NCBI RefSeq assembly: GCF_000208745.1
Contig: NC_030850.1
Location: forward strand, 2,279,722 to 2,343,721
DNA length: 64,000 nt
Origin: Theobroma cacao
Lineage: Eukaryota; Streptophyta; Magnoliopsida; Malvales; Malvaceae
Direction: 5' to 3'
Made by a program: the position numbers and the translations under genes. Below are positions 13,462 to 24,728 of the stretch, in pieces. How positions within the stretch are numbered: the first letter of the stretch is position 1; each line of letters opens with the position of its first letter. The notes beneath the pieces are model-generated. The model was not told the DNA's origin and made no database searches. It saw only the letters and a program-made list of their open reading frames with translations.

Positions 13462-15489
13462 ATTCTTTTTCCTACCTTGAATGCCACTGAACATAAGCAA
13501 ACCAAGAATCGTTTAGTTAGTAAACTACAAAACCTGGCAGAATTTATGTATCAGAATACATCACCATCTTGCCTGAAAGAGAAACTTATCTCCCTGGAAA
13601 GTGAACTATTTTGAGTTCACAATCTGGAGAAGTACAGACTTCTTATAAGAACCCAAGGCGGGAAAAAGCTCCACCAGATATTGGTTGCCTGTCCCTTCTA
13701 CTGGGTTTTGTTTTTTAAAATGTGAAATTATCGTAACTTTAACACTTCATTTTCTCAAACTATAAAAAAGAAAAAGGAATTTGTTGTTTGATTGCTAAGG
13801 TTGTAAGGTTTGACTTAGCTAACATTCAGCGCATTTCACGCGTTTCCGCGTTATGATAATTGCTTCCAGCTTACGTCTATTTCACTCATTCACTCTTTTC
13901 TTTTGTAAAAAATAAAAATTTAAAACATTGCCTCCCTGTAATCTCGCCATTGATTATAGCTTTTTCTTTTTCCTTTTTTCTTTTGACCCTGAAGATAAAT
14001 GAGCTGTATTGTTGGACCTGTTTACCACTATTACTTTGTTCTTTCCCTTTTCCCCCGATTTCCTGGACATTGGAAGTGGGTATTCCCAGAATTTTTCTTT
14101 CATTGGCAAAGTAATAGTAGAACAAGTCTGACTTAATTCAATGGAAAAAATTTAACACCATTAGAATCTTCCAACCCTTTGCATTTACTAAATATTAGTA
14201 GTACAAAAGATAATGGCATTGGATATGGTTAGCTTTCGAGGTGTTCTATTTTTATGACTGTCACAGGCAGAAATGAATTAAATACTACCCTCACATGCAT
14301 ACCGAAAACCAAGTGGCCCTATCAGAAATTTGTATCTTTAGAACTGACAGTCCATAAATCCTTTTTTTTTTTTTTCCTATTTTAATGGTGAATGGCAGCC
14401 ATTAAAATCCAATTTCTGAAGTCACCATCCCATTGATCTGCCTGGGTTAAACAATGGGATAAAAAGAATATGAAATTATTAGGAATGTATTGCTATGTGG
14501 AAGTTGGGGGTAATACAGTTAAGCAAGTTGCAAGCTTGGTTGTCTGTTTGCACTTTTTTTAGGGTTGTTGGGGGGTTTTTTCTGGATGTGAGCTGGCTTC
14601 TTAAAGCTTGAGCAAGGTGCAGCAGGTTTTTCAGTTCAACCTGCCATATAAATTTTTCTACTTGGGCACATGTGCTCCGCAGCAACCATATCTCCCTAGT
14701 CATTGCCTCCATTCTTCTCCCACAACTCAAATAATTATAAATTCAAGAAACTGATAAGGTCGAGTCAACCAATTTTACATGTTAGTAAAAGGTTTTCTTT
14801 CTTCAATGTGAGTACTATATTTTATCATGTAAAATATATAACATATACATTATATTTATTCAGCATATATTATTTATTTATTAAGTGAATTACGCAATCT
14901 CTCTCTTTTTTTTATTTCATCATTACTAGTATATATACCTTAAAAACCCAAATTTCGAATTTCAAAAATCCAACTCATAAGTTTAGTTTTAAGATTGATA
15001 CTCCCTTTGTCTCCTTTTTCTTATTCTTTTTTTTTTTGGTGATATCTTAAAATAATTTTGTTAGTTTTTCTATATTGTAAATTTATTTTTCATATTAGAA
15101 AATATTAAACATCTATATTATAAAAAGTTCAATTTTAATATAAAATACATTAAAATTAAAAATTTATTTTATTCTCTATAAACATAAAAAAAATAAATAC
15201 TTAATGACGGATAAAGTATTTTATTTATATGCCTCATTGGAAGTTAATAATGTACACAAATATTGTACTTCAAGTAGAGCTAGTGTAGGTTAAATAATTA
15301 AACCCCAAGTCTCTAGAATATCTTGTGGAAGTAAATAGTTGGGGTTTTTTCTTTTGTGGTCGAAAAAATTATTCGAGTAAATTTATATGGAAAAATAATT
15401 AAATAAATACATTTAAGCCATCTATTAATAAACTATAAAATTTAATATATATATATATATATGCATAAATTATTCTATATAAGTAGAAA

Positions 15490-15525
<36 letters not shown>

Positions 15526-17585
15526 AAGGAGGAGGGCCTAGTAAATATATGCATAATGAGTTTGTCACGTGAAATGTTGGCTAATGGATTGGAGCATTTG
15601 ACTCGAGGGTGGGAACCACGCGGGTTTGCCACTGACGCACCGCTCAATCACCATAATGCGAAGTGGTGCAGCCGAATAGGTGTGGGGGAAGACTTGAATG
15701 TGAACAAAGCTAGATTTGCCCCAAATTTTGTGGTGATTCCTTGGATTCGACCGTGTCCCACTTTTGTCTATGACTTGTGCCTATACATTCACTTTTTAAG
15801 GTTTTGGTTTGATTATGTTGTCTTGTGTTTAGTTTTTTATTCATACGAAAGGTATTATACCATTGACTATACAATGGTTGCGTGATAATCCTTTCTCAAT
15901 CATGATTTCGCACTCTTTATTATATTTTAATTTGAAAACTTTTAGATTGAGTAAACACTAAATTCAACCATTCAAAAACTTAAGAGTGGGTATTTAGTTA
16001 ATTTGATTAGTTTGGTCTTAAAATTTGAAAATCAAATTAATCAAATTTTTATAAGAAAAATAATTGAATTATATCTTAAAATAAAAATAATTAAAACTCA
16101 TTTATATTTGATCGGTGTGATCTGTTTTTTAATATTTTATATTACACATAAAATATTAACAATATATATTTAAAATATTCTATATTAATAATATTTTTTT
16201 ATCAATTTGATTGTAAATTTTAAACATAAAAAATTAATCAAAATAATAAATCAAATCAAATAACTGATTAAATTCAAAACTTATTAAATCGAGTCATTGA
16301 ATTGATTAAAATTGGTTAATATTCACTCTTATTCAAATCCAACAATGTTGTCAATCTAAGCCCTAAAAGTATCGTCAATTTAAATCGAAGGCTCAATTTT
16401 TTTGCATAAACAACAATATTGTCGATTGATGATTGCTAGCATTGTATATTCCCAAAAAATTAAGCCAATAAATGAAAAAAAAAGGATGACATTGTCCACT
16501 TCCAACTCAAAACCAAGATTCCCACTGGTTATTATGCCCTTTCAAAATACAACTAGGTAGCATTAACATTAGTAGGGAGCATCATTGCCCTAGCAATTAC
16601 ACGTCTCTCATTCTTTTGTATTGTACTCCATGTATCACTTGAGAAAATAATCAACAAGACTTAAGCCGCAAAATAAACAAAAGAAAAGATGGGAGTTGAA
16701 CGTTGTTTTGTTCTGTTCATTATAGTGTTTGGTCGTGAATGAATTAAAGAGGACAAACAGTTGGGTAGCAATTGATCGAGAGTAATAATAATGATGGAAA
16801 GCATGAAGGATATCCCCCACTTACACTGCTCCATGCAATTACTTCCCCCACCTGGATTCATCAATGAAATTGAAAATTGATGAAAGAAAAATACAAAGAT
16901 TATCTTTGAAAATTCTTTATTTGTAAACAGTATCAGTTATCAGTGTATGTACTTATCCTTGTAACTACATAGTCATCATAATCTCTTTTTTTTTTTTTTA
17001 CAATTTTGCTCTCCTAGTGAGTTTCTTCTTTGTTGCTCTGTAGTGAAAAGAAAAGCCCAAAAATAGAGTATTCTTTCAATGGATCAGTCATGGTTTTGAA
17101 GGAGACCTGCTCCCAGCTAGAGGCAGGTGTGAGCAGTGAGCAGAAGCCAGCTGGTCTCCAAAATGCTGAGTAACTTGGGCCTACGCGTTTACAATTTACA
17201 TTATGTTTACAGGCCTCAGGCCTGGCTTGCAGCCTTTTCTCTCTCTACTTAGGAGACCAGATTCCCCTTTGTAAGAAAATTACAAAAAGGATTTCAATGG
17301 AAAACTATGAGCTGTTGTATGTCGCTCGGAGGAAGAATTTGCCTTTGTGTGCCGTATAAGGATTAAGGAAACTCTCAGTGGAAGCTGCCACGAGAGCTGC
17401 ATGGCTTCCACGTCTCTCTATACTTCTGCACGTGTAAAACAAACATCTCTTTGTGCTGCACTTTCTTATCAACACCTTAACACTGAAACAATTTACTTTG
17501 AAATTTCAAACCATTAAAGAGAGAGAAAAAGGCTTCCATATCTTTCTTTCAGCATTTTTCAGCTTTGTTAGCTTCAATCAGAAGC
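13462..17585. other. Spacer between SKS copy 2 and the reticulon gene
   Basis: These 4.1 kb separate divergent genes and should hold both promoters. From 14800 to 16350 the sequence is very AT-rich. AT and GA microsatellites lie at about 15443-15462 and 15487-15531. A GC-richer patch (15556-15885) is open for 109 codons but matches no known domain. Repeated AATTTGATTA-like words run from 16010 to 16300. A short imperfect hairpin lies at 17101-17159. I find no further gene. Confidence 0.45.
15440..15531. repeat. AT and GA microsatellites
   Basis: An AT run of about 20 bp (15443-15462) is followed after 25 bp by an interrupted GA run (15487-15531). Both are simple sequence repeats in intergenic DNA. 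Confidence 0.85.
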
Positions 17586-18464
17586 ATGTCTGCCACACCA
17601 CGATCTGCATTAGGTAAGTTCCACAGCAAGCTTACGATTCTGATAGCTTTCTCTTAATATAACTTATTTTATTGGGGGGCAGATGCTTTCAGAGATATAA
17701 TTCTATGGAGGAGAAAGAAACTGAGCGCAACTGTCCTCCTCGTTTCAACAGCAACATGGGTATTGCTGGAAGTTTATCAGCTCAATTTTATCACTGTTGC
17801 TTCATGGTTGGCCATGTTCATCGTTGCTTCGCTGTTCCTTTGGGGAAATGTACTAAGGCTCCTTGGCAAGTAAGATCTTTTCCCTTCTTTCGTCTTCTTC
17901 TTTCGTGAAAACAAAAATATGTGGATTAATGTTGATAGTGTGCATTGCCTTGTGGTGTTAGAGAGCCACCAAACTTGTCCGATTTGGAACTCTCGAAGGA
18001 AACTGCCTTGGAGATTGAAAACACTTGTCGAACATTTATCGAAGAAGTGATAGGATGGATGTTTCATGTGACTGTTGAGGGGGACTGGTTAGTATTTGCA
18101 AGAACAGTCGTTGGGTTGTTGTTACTTTCCTATGTTGGAAGCGATTTGCTAACACTTCTTTACATAGGTAATAATTAAACTAATTGATAATCTCAATAAC
18201 CATGCCACTCTCCCTTTCTCTTTTTCCTAATGAAACATTCCTCTTCTTCTTGTTTCTTTCTTTTGTTGTTCGGTTCTTGCAGGCATTAAGACGGCCATGA
18301 CAGTTCCTCTGATATATGTGAAGTATGGAGACCAAATAAAGAGGTGTGGGGAGAGGGTGAAGGACCAATTCAGAAGATTGTACGAGATGTTTGATGAGAA
18401 GGTGATAAGGAAGATGAAGAGTAAAATTGTCAGAGAAGAGAATAAAGAGAAGAAAGTTGAGTAG
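17586..18464 (+). CDS. Reticulon-like protein (RTNLB family)
   Basis: Four exons: 17586-17613, 17683-17869, 17962-18167 and 18283-18464. All phases match and give 200 residues, a typical size for short plant reticulons. The first exon encodes only nine codons (MSATPRSAL) plus one base. The reticulon homology domain starts at DIILWRRKKLS. It has two long hydrophobic hairpins, at about residues 25-62 (with the ATWVLLEVYQLNF core) and about 110-155, joined by a polar loop, and ends with the basic helix KYGDQIKRCGERVKDQ and a Lys-rich tail. Reticulons insert these hairpins into the outer leaflet of the ER and help form tubules and plasmodesmal desmotubules. The third exon could start at 17962 or 17964; only 17962 keeps the frame open. 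Exons 2-4 are paralogous to those of the gene at 20715-22180, with the same phases and an identical exon 2 length of 187 bp. Confidence 0.88.
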
Positions 18465-20125
18465 TGCCTCTTGGATTTTCTAGGCATGCTATCTGTAATT
18501 TTTCTTCTTAACGTTGTCACCCTTCATGCGCCCGTTCTTGATCAGCTCCAATTATTAAACTGGCTTTCCCCCTGTTTTATGAATGAATTTCAAAACTTAA
18601 ATTCTTTAAAAAAAATTATTAAACTGAATAAGTCCGAAAAGAATATTATGGAATTAGCTGAATTTGTGCTAGTATTACAAATTAAATTAGGAAACGAAGC
18701 AAGGATCATAATGTTTTTCGGAATTCCATTAAGGGCTAAGCCGAAGCTTTGGGTCAAGCAAGTGATTTTGCTCGACCATTTAAGCTAGCAACCTTTTTGT
18801 TGAAACTACTTTAGCCTTCACCCTGGCAGATTGATCATGGCAGGGGCCATAATTTGCCTTCGACTTAATACCAGCTGATGGCTAAAACATGTGACCATTT
18901 CCTGTTTACGTACCTTAATTTCCCTTTCCCTGTCATCTTTCACTAGTTTGCTTTGCTCTTTTTTTGTGTTAAGACTCGAGACCTTTGCGTTTTCCTACGT
19001 TGACGACAGACCCTGGCAGAGATTTAATTTGCCTTTGATCATAATTAACGTCGTCTACTTCGATATATAAATGTATTATCTTACTTTAATTTCAGAAATA
19101 TACGTACCAAACAGCTTAGATAGTTTATAAGAACTTATCTGTTGCAGTGTTCTTTTATTGCCCTTACAGAATAGCGGCTTCCAATGGCTAAACCCAACAA
19201 AGGCTTGGGCTAAATCTAATAAAAGAATTTAGGGTAATTTCACGATTCTGTCATTGCATTCGAAGACGTTTGCCAAAAAATTTAAAAACTATTTAATAAA
19301 TGAAACATGGTGGAGAAACTAAACATTAAACAAAATTATTTACAAGGTATAATATAAGGTGAATTCGGATCCTGAAAGGTACTACCCTATAATTTGAGGG
19401 TAAAAGCAATATTGGCAGCGATTTCAACTCAAGGTCCAATGGCTAAAGCGTGTTCAATTCTCGTTCTACTATTTCTTTCAACTGCCCCTTTTCTCTAGTA
19501 TTTTTCTTTTCCTTGTCTGGTTATTTATAATAATGCAATTTGATAAATAATGGAGTAGGTAATAGGGTAGCTATGTATTGAATTAAAGGACCAATCATTT
19601 TTCTAATTATAAACAACTCACCCATCAATTTTTCCAGCAAAAATTACAAAATTATTGATTATTTTATCTCAAGACGTTGTTAGTGGGAATTGACTTGTAT
19701 TTTTAGACGGACCTTTCTCATTTGCTTAGTTTGATGGTTATATATGTGAGAACTTGAGAAACATTTAATTATTTTATGCAAATTGATCAATATTTTTTCC
19801 TTTTTATCAGTTAAATCGATAGGAACAAATTAATTTAGTCACACATGCAATAAACCGTCAAAGATCAAAGAAATTACTTCATACATACAATATGACCATT
19901 ACTTACATCCACTGCCGTTAATATTACATGACTTTGATGTATAAATGTAGTAGTTATGGATAGCTTATAGTTGTTGCATGCCAATTGGTAAAGGTGGGTT
20001 ACCTATACTTACAAGTTTTAATCTAAGACGAAGGAATTGTTAAGTTTGGATGAAACGTAAATTTTCATATATTTTATAATATAAGATTTGTTATATAAAG
20101 AAGTCATGACTTTGAATTCGAGGAG

Positions 20126-20215
20126 CATACCTATGTTTTACCAGTAACAATATAAAGTTACGAAAATATACATACCTATGTTTTGCAAGTAACAATATAA
20201 AATTACGAAAATACA
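20126..20215. repeat. 45-bp tandem duplication
   Basis: Two adjacent copies of about 45 bp (20126-20170 and 20171-20215) begin CATACCTATGTTTT and differ at only a few positions. They lie about 500 bp upstream of the RPW8-reticulon start codon. Confidence 0.8.
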
Positions 20216-20647
20216 CATAAAGAAGCTCGAACCAGGAAAAGTTTTCATTAGTTTTGGAACTTTCAATGTAAGAAGAATACTACATCATCGATGACATGCG
20301 CACAATCATAGGTCAAGCTATTACAATCAATATATATCTTTTTCCTTTTCGTGTCATGTTTAATTGATAATCTTTGTGTTCAGCAATTTTCCCCCTTTTA
20401 GAAATACCGTGGTGGTTTCTCCCATTTTCATATGATGTCGTGCTGACTCTTGCACTTAACGGACCAAGATAAGTTTGCTTCTAAACTATAGAAATCAAGT
20501 TCGAGTTGTAATTAAATATAGACGGAAAGGTTTCCTAGTAGATACAGTACTGAAGTAAACAGACCAGGTCAAATAAACATATAATCAGTTCCAGGGGAAG
20601 GACAGGGCAGATTCCAAGAAGCAAAACTTGTTGGAGTTCAACGTAAC

Positions 20648-20661
20648 TATAAATATATATA
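20648..20661 (+). promoter_or_regulatory. TATA box of the RPW8-reticulon gene
   Basis: TATAAATATATATA lies 54-67 bp before the ATG at 20715, a suitable distance for a short leader. It supports transcription starting just before the RPW8 exon, so that exon is the true first exon. Confidence 0.65.
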
Positions 20662-20714
20662 CACCTTATGTTCTTGTTACAAGTTATGTGTAAAAGGAAA
20701 ACCAGTTCCTTCGT

Positions 20715-22180
20715 ATGAAAATGAACGCTGCTGCATTACGCGATGCTGGTATGGGGGTTACTCTAGCAACCGCAGTTAACGCATTATTGAGAGCCATAGC
20801 AGGAGTAATAACGACAACCAAAAGATTTAAACCCCTTCTCAATCACCTCAACGATACAGTTAACTGGATCACGCCCAGGATCAATGAGATAAGTCGGTCG
20901 ACAGACTCACAGGAAATCGAAAGGTTGTTGGATCTATTGAATGAAGCCAAGGAAGCTGTTGATAAATGCGCTGGGGTACACTCGTGGAACTATTACAAGA
21001 AGTACAAGTTCGCCAAGGAGCTCATCGAACTGGATAATTCTATTCGTACAACGTTGCAAGTCTTCTTCCCGGTTATGATTTTGGGGGATACTAGACAAAT
21101 TTTGGATGCTGTTGATGAACTGAAGCTAATGTTCTCATTTTTCTTTTATATTATACTTGAAGATTTTCAATCAAGTGCAAGAAATACTAGTGGTGTTATT
21201 TTTGATCTGATTCGATCCAATGTTTCATTTGAAAATCTTGGATTAAAGAAAATTGCCCAGTCTCAGCCTGCAGGTCAGTTCCTGATCTCTACCTGATCAA
21301 CTTGCTTATGAGATTTTACCAATATGATTTTGCATGTGCCGCTATCCCTCCCTCGTTTTCGCTCACACTTCTGTTTTGTTGCAGAGATTGTAAACGATAT
21401 AGCTCTATGGAAGAGAAAGAAGTTGAGCGGAACGCTTCTCTTCTCATCAACTGCAACATGGCTCTTGCAGCAAGTTTATCAATACAACTTCATCACTATT
21501 GCTTCATGGGTGGCCATTTTCTTTGTCACTTCATTGTTCATCTGGAGAAACGTAAATCGGTTTCTTGACCGGTGAGTGAATATCGTAGTTAATTTCATAT
21601 CCGAAATCGAATTCCATTTCTTTTATCTTCCTCTAAATTTTAAATCGGATCAGGGATCGATGGAAACTACTCTTTTTAATCTCAGAGAAGAAGCAACCAA
21701 GTCCAGATTGGAGAATATCCGAGAGAAGGTTGCCATGGAGGTTGCAAACGCTTGTCGGGAACTGACTGATCAAATAATAGGATGGATATTTCATGCCACT
21801 GATGTTGAGGGAGAATGGTTTGTATTTCCACAAACGGTTGCCCTTCTACTAATTTTCTCCTGCGTTGGAAGCTTCTTTGATCTGCCAACACTTTGTAAAG
21901 GTAATAGTACATATAACATCGAAACTTTTCAGAACCTCCATACGTGCTTTTAGCCACCAACCCAAAGCCTCGTTTTCTTTGTTAAACTAATTTTCCTTTT
22001 GTTACTGCAGGTGTTATGATGGGTACAACGGTTCCTCCGATGGTTGCGAAGCACGGGGATAAAATGAAGACTTTTGGCAATATGGTGAGGATGCAATCGG
22101 GAAGAGTCTGCGAGATGGTCTTGGAGCTGCTGATCGATGCAGTGATTAACAACAGGAAGAAATCAAAGAAACAAAACTGA
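20715..22180 (+). CDS. RPW8 domain-reticulon fusion protein
   Basis: Four exons: 20715-21273, 21385-21571, 21686-21900 and 22011-22180. They join in phase to give 376 residues. Exon 1 encodes about 186 residues of RPW8 type: an N-terminal hydrophobic helix (about 13-33), RFKPLLNHL (38-46), a long coiled-coil-like stretch, then WNYYKKYKFAKELIELD (91-107), the conserved block of RPW8 proteins and RNL helper NLRs. Exons 2-4 are a full reticulon domain beginning at DIALWKRKKLSG (about 191), with both hydrophobic hairpins and a Lys-rich C-terminus. Exon 2 has the same length (187 bp) and phases as in the neighbouring plain reticulon gene. The third acceptor is placed at 21685 (TCTCAG); the nearer CAG at 21653 would break the frame. 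There is no NB-ARC or LRR. Inference: an RPW8 immune or membrane-active module anchored in ER membranes. If intron 1 is retained, translation stops at 21296 and gives an RPW8-only protein of 193 residues. Confidence 0.85.
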
Positions 22181-24728
22181 TATTGCTGTTTGTTTCAACA
22201 CAGGCATATTTGTCTGATCAAAGATCATGAGTTCATCATCAACGCTTTCATCCTTGGTACTGGAATTGGCTTCTATACTTGCAAGTCGCAAATAAATTAG
22301 AAAATTCATGGCAACCACGAATGATTTATAGTCATCGTTATTTGCTGAAGTTGTAAAGCTTATTACTCTTTAATTAGCATTACATCGATCCCCAGGTTTC
22401 GGTTTAAAATCTAAACTTCTGTTTGCTGAGAATCATGATTTTGAGATCTCCAAAAAAAGAACAAAACACACATCCTTAACTTCAGAAGATTGAAGAATCG
22501 AAACTAATTTAGTTCAACTAAGACAATAGGGAAATGCATACGGTGAAAAGATTGATCAACTTCAACCATAAAAACTTCTATAATTTATAATGAACTGGAT
22601 GACTAAATTATTATATTATTTTCAGACACTTTGGGACCATTGTAATGGAGATTACTTATTAACAAGTTGTATAGACTGAATATGATAACAAGTATTAGTC
22701 AAAATAAACAAGTTATTAATAATATTTAGATAGACTAAATATCTTCATATCACCTCTCAGTAATATAAAATACTAAAAAAGTGATCATCCATTTTTCATT
22801 AATTTAACATCACATCCTTTGGAGCGAAAATTTGTAATGAAAAAAGTCTTCAATTATTTTGACGGAATAAGTATGTAATAAGAGTTTCTTTTTAAATGAT
22901 TTTTTCAAATTTAGTTATAATTGTGAAAAAAATTAAAAATATAAATGAACAATTAAAGACGGGATGCATCCGAGCATTTGGTTCATTGATCGGTGCATAA
23001 TTTCTTTATTTAAAGAGTAAGGTTTGAACCTCACTTTCTCAATTATAAAAAAAAAAAATTAAAGCTGAGATTAAGACTTTTTTTTTTTTGGTAAACAACT
23101 TGGAAAAAAAGAAAGAAAGAGAGAGAAACTCTATGTGCCACAGGCATCTTTGTTACCAATACATACATATGCACATATTTACATAAAAGGCCGTCTAAGG
23201 GCTAGACCAAATAAAAGAAATTGGGCTTTAATTAGTAAAACTAGACCCAACTTCGGCTTGGGCTCTATCTACTCAAGAGTATGGGCTTTGTCCCGCTCGA
23301 TCCAAAATTTGTACTGGGTGTAGTTTGTTTTGTTTATTCTCAATGGGGCCGAACATATAGTACCGGCCGGTATCTAATTCGAGTAAGAAAAGTGAATAAG
23401 ATATGCTGTTCATAAATGCAGATTAATTTCAATGTAAGCAACTAGGTTTCCATGTAAATTTAAAGATTTAAAATAGTTTTGCTTATCTTTCTGAGATCAG
23501 ATGTAAACAACATAAGGTGGTGTATAAAGTATGGTGTTGTTTCTTCTATTTAATCTTTTTGTTTCTTCTTGTGCAATTTATTGTATGTGCTTCCCTTAAA
23601 CTTCAACTTTCATGACAGCAATATGCATGAAGAGCTGGTCGAGTCAGACTCTTACAAAACTGTTTCTAGGTTAACAGGTGTAAGTACAAATTGTCACGTG
23701 ACAAGAAGACTCCACGGACCCAGCAAATACTATACCAGGTCAATACTTGAGATGTTATTTCCATCTTGAAATGAATATACTTAACCTATCTTGCCACAAT
23801 ATTCCCTATAAAAGTTTCCAAGTGAAGCATCAGAGCTTTCCAACCAAAAACTTAAACTTGCTCCTTATAGGAATTTTGCTGCGGTGATGCAGCAATGGCA
23901 GCCGGTGTTAGGAACGATGATTTTGGAGCTGCAGCTAGAGAGCTATATGGGGATTTTCTACAAGCACATGATACGACCACTAATTTCATGTCCATCTATG
24001 AAATATGTTAACTTACTCCTATCAGTTATTCCAAACATTATGGAAATAATGCAAGTATGCAACTGCATCAAGGACTGATGGCATCTTCAAAGATGATGGC
24101 GTAGTTTCCTTGTGCAGCTGAACAATGCAACGTGGCTAGTTCATAACTTTGCAGAGGTCCCTTCGGCAGAGCAGTGGAAGAGGTATATATATATAGCTAT
24201 CCGCATACAAGGGAAACAGTACTAAGTGGATGCTTCTCTTCAAAGGATCTTCGGGTAAATATATCTTTATCACTCGAGCAAAATTATAGAAGCTACACTG
24301 CCACAGTAAAACTTGGTGGTATGGACAACTTCAGTTCCATAAAATAATGAAGTAACATTCAGATTTAACTTGAACATTTAGAGGATTCAACTGTTCAACC
24401 AAATAACAGGTCTGTCAACAGGACAGCCCACTGGAGCAAATGGCTTCTACCAGTTCAGAATACCAGAAAGAATACTTTTACTTGGGTTCCCTCAGTAAAA
24501 TATGATCATACCACCAAAATTGATCATTAGAACGTATATCCACATGATCAAACAAGGTATTTAGCAAAGATACACTGTATTCCTGAAGCTGGAATCAGTT
24601 TCAATATGCCATAACTTATTATTTTCTACTATTGTATAAACAATGGCCTTCCTACAGTCAAAAATTGAGTTGAAAGGCTGCAGCATTTTAGGCCTGGAGA
24701 AAATTGTCTAATGAAGTTTTTGTCTAAA
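22181..24728. other. Spacer between the RPW8-reticulon and PPR genes
   Basis: This spacer holds the 3' ends of two convergent genes. It is AT-rich to about 23100. A possible small gene or gene remnant with its own TATA box lies at 23806-24011 (separate entry). The stretch 22960-23045, with a TTTGGTTCATTG word followed by GGTTTGAACCTCACTTTC, faintly recalls tRNA-derived repeats but is not callable. Otherwise I see nothing. Confidence 0.4.
23895..24011 (+). other. Possible small ORF or decayed gene start
   Basis: A CTATAAAAG TATA box at 23806-23814 is followed 81 bp later by an ATG opening 38 codons (MAAGVRNDDFGAAARELYGD, then a stop at 24009-24011). The encoded segment has a coding-like composition unlike the surrounding AT-rich DNA. 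Beyond the stop the same frame stays open for about 30 more codons. It may be a short-peptide gene, or a gene broken by nonsense mutation. I do not recognise the family. Confidence 0.2.

Larger units (their letters stand above)
18465..20714. other. Spacer between the two reticulon genes
   Basis: This 2.2 kb stretch is AT-rich with no supported gene. The open frame at 18471-18788 overlaps the 3' end of the upstream gene and has no family likeness. A 45-bp sequence is repeated in tandem at 20126-20215. A TATA box for the next gene lies at 20648. The words near 19435-19470 (TGGCTAAAGCG, then TTCAATTCTCG) loosely resemble tRNA-type A and B boxes, but are too weak to call a SINE. Confidence 0.45.

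Noticed and set aside
13067..15531. CRISPR-like or satellite arrays at the GA and AT runs
   Set aside because: They are plain dinucleotide microsatellites without spacer structure, and the genome is eukaryotic.
19435..19475. SINE with tRNA-type A and B boxes
   Set aside because: Only loose box matches; no cloverleaf, poly-A tail or target duplication. The same applies to 22960-23045.
20715..22180. Two separate genes (an RPW8 gene and a reticulon gene) instead of one fusion
   Set aside because: The RPW8 exon ends with a good donor in the phase that fits the reticulon exon. No promoter or in-frame ATG with leader is evident before the reticulon exon, and the stop of the RPW8 frame lies inside the intron. 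Transcript data could still overturn this.
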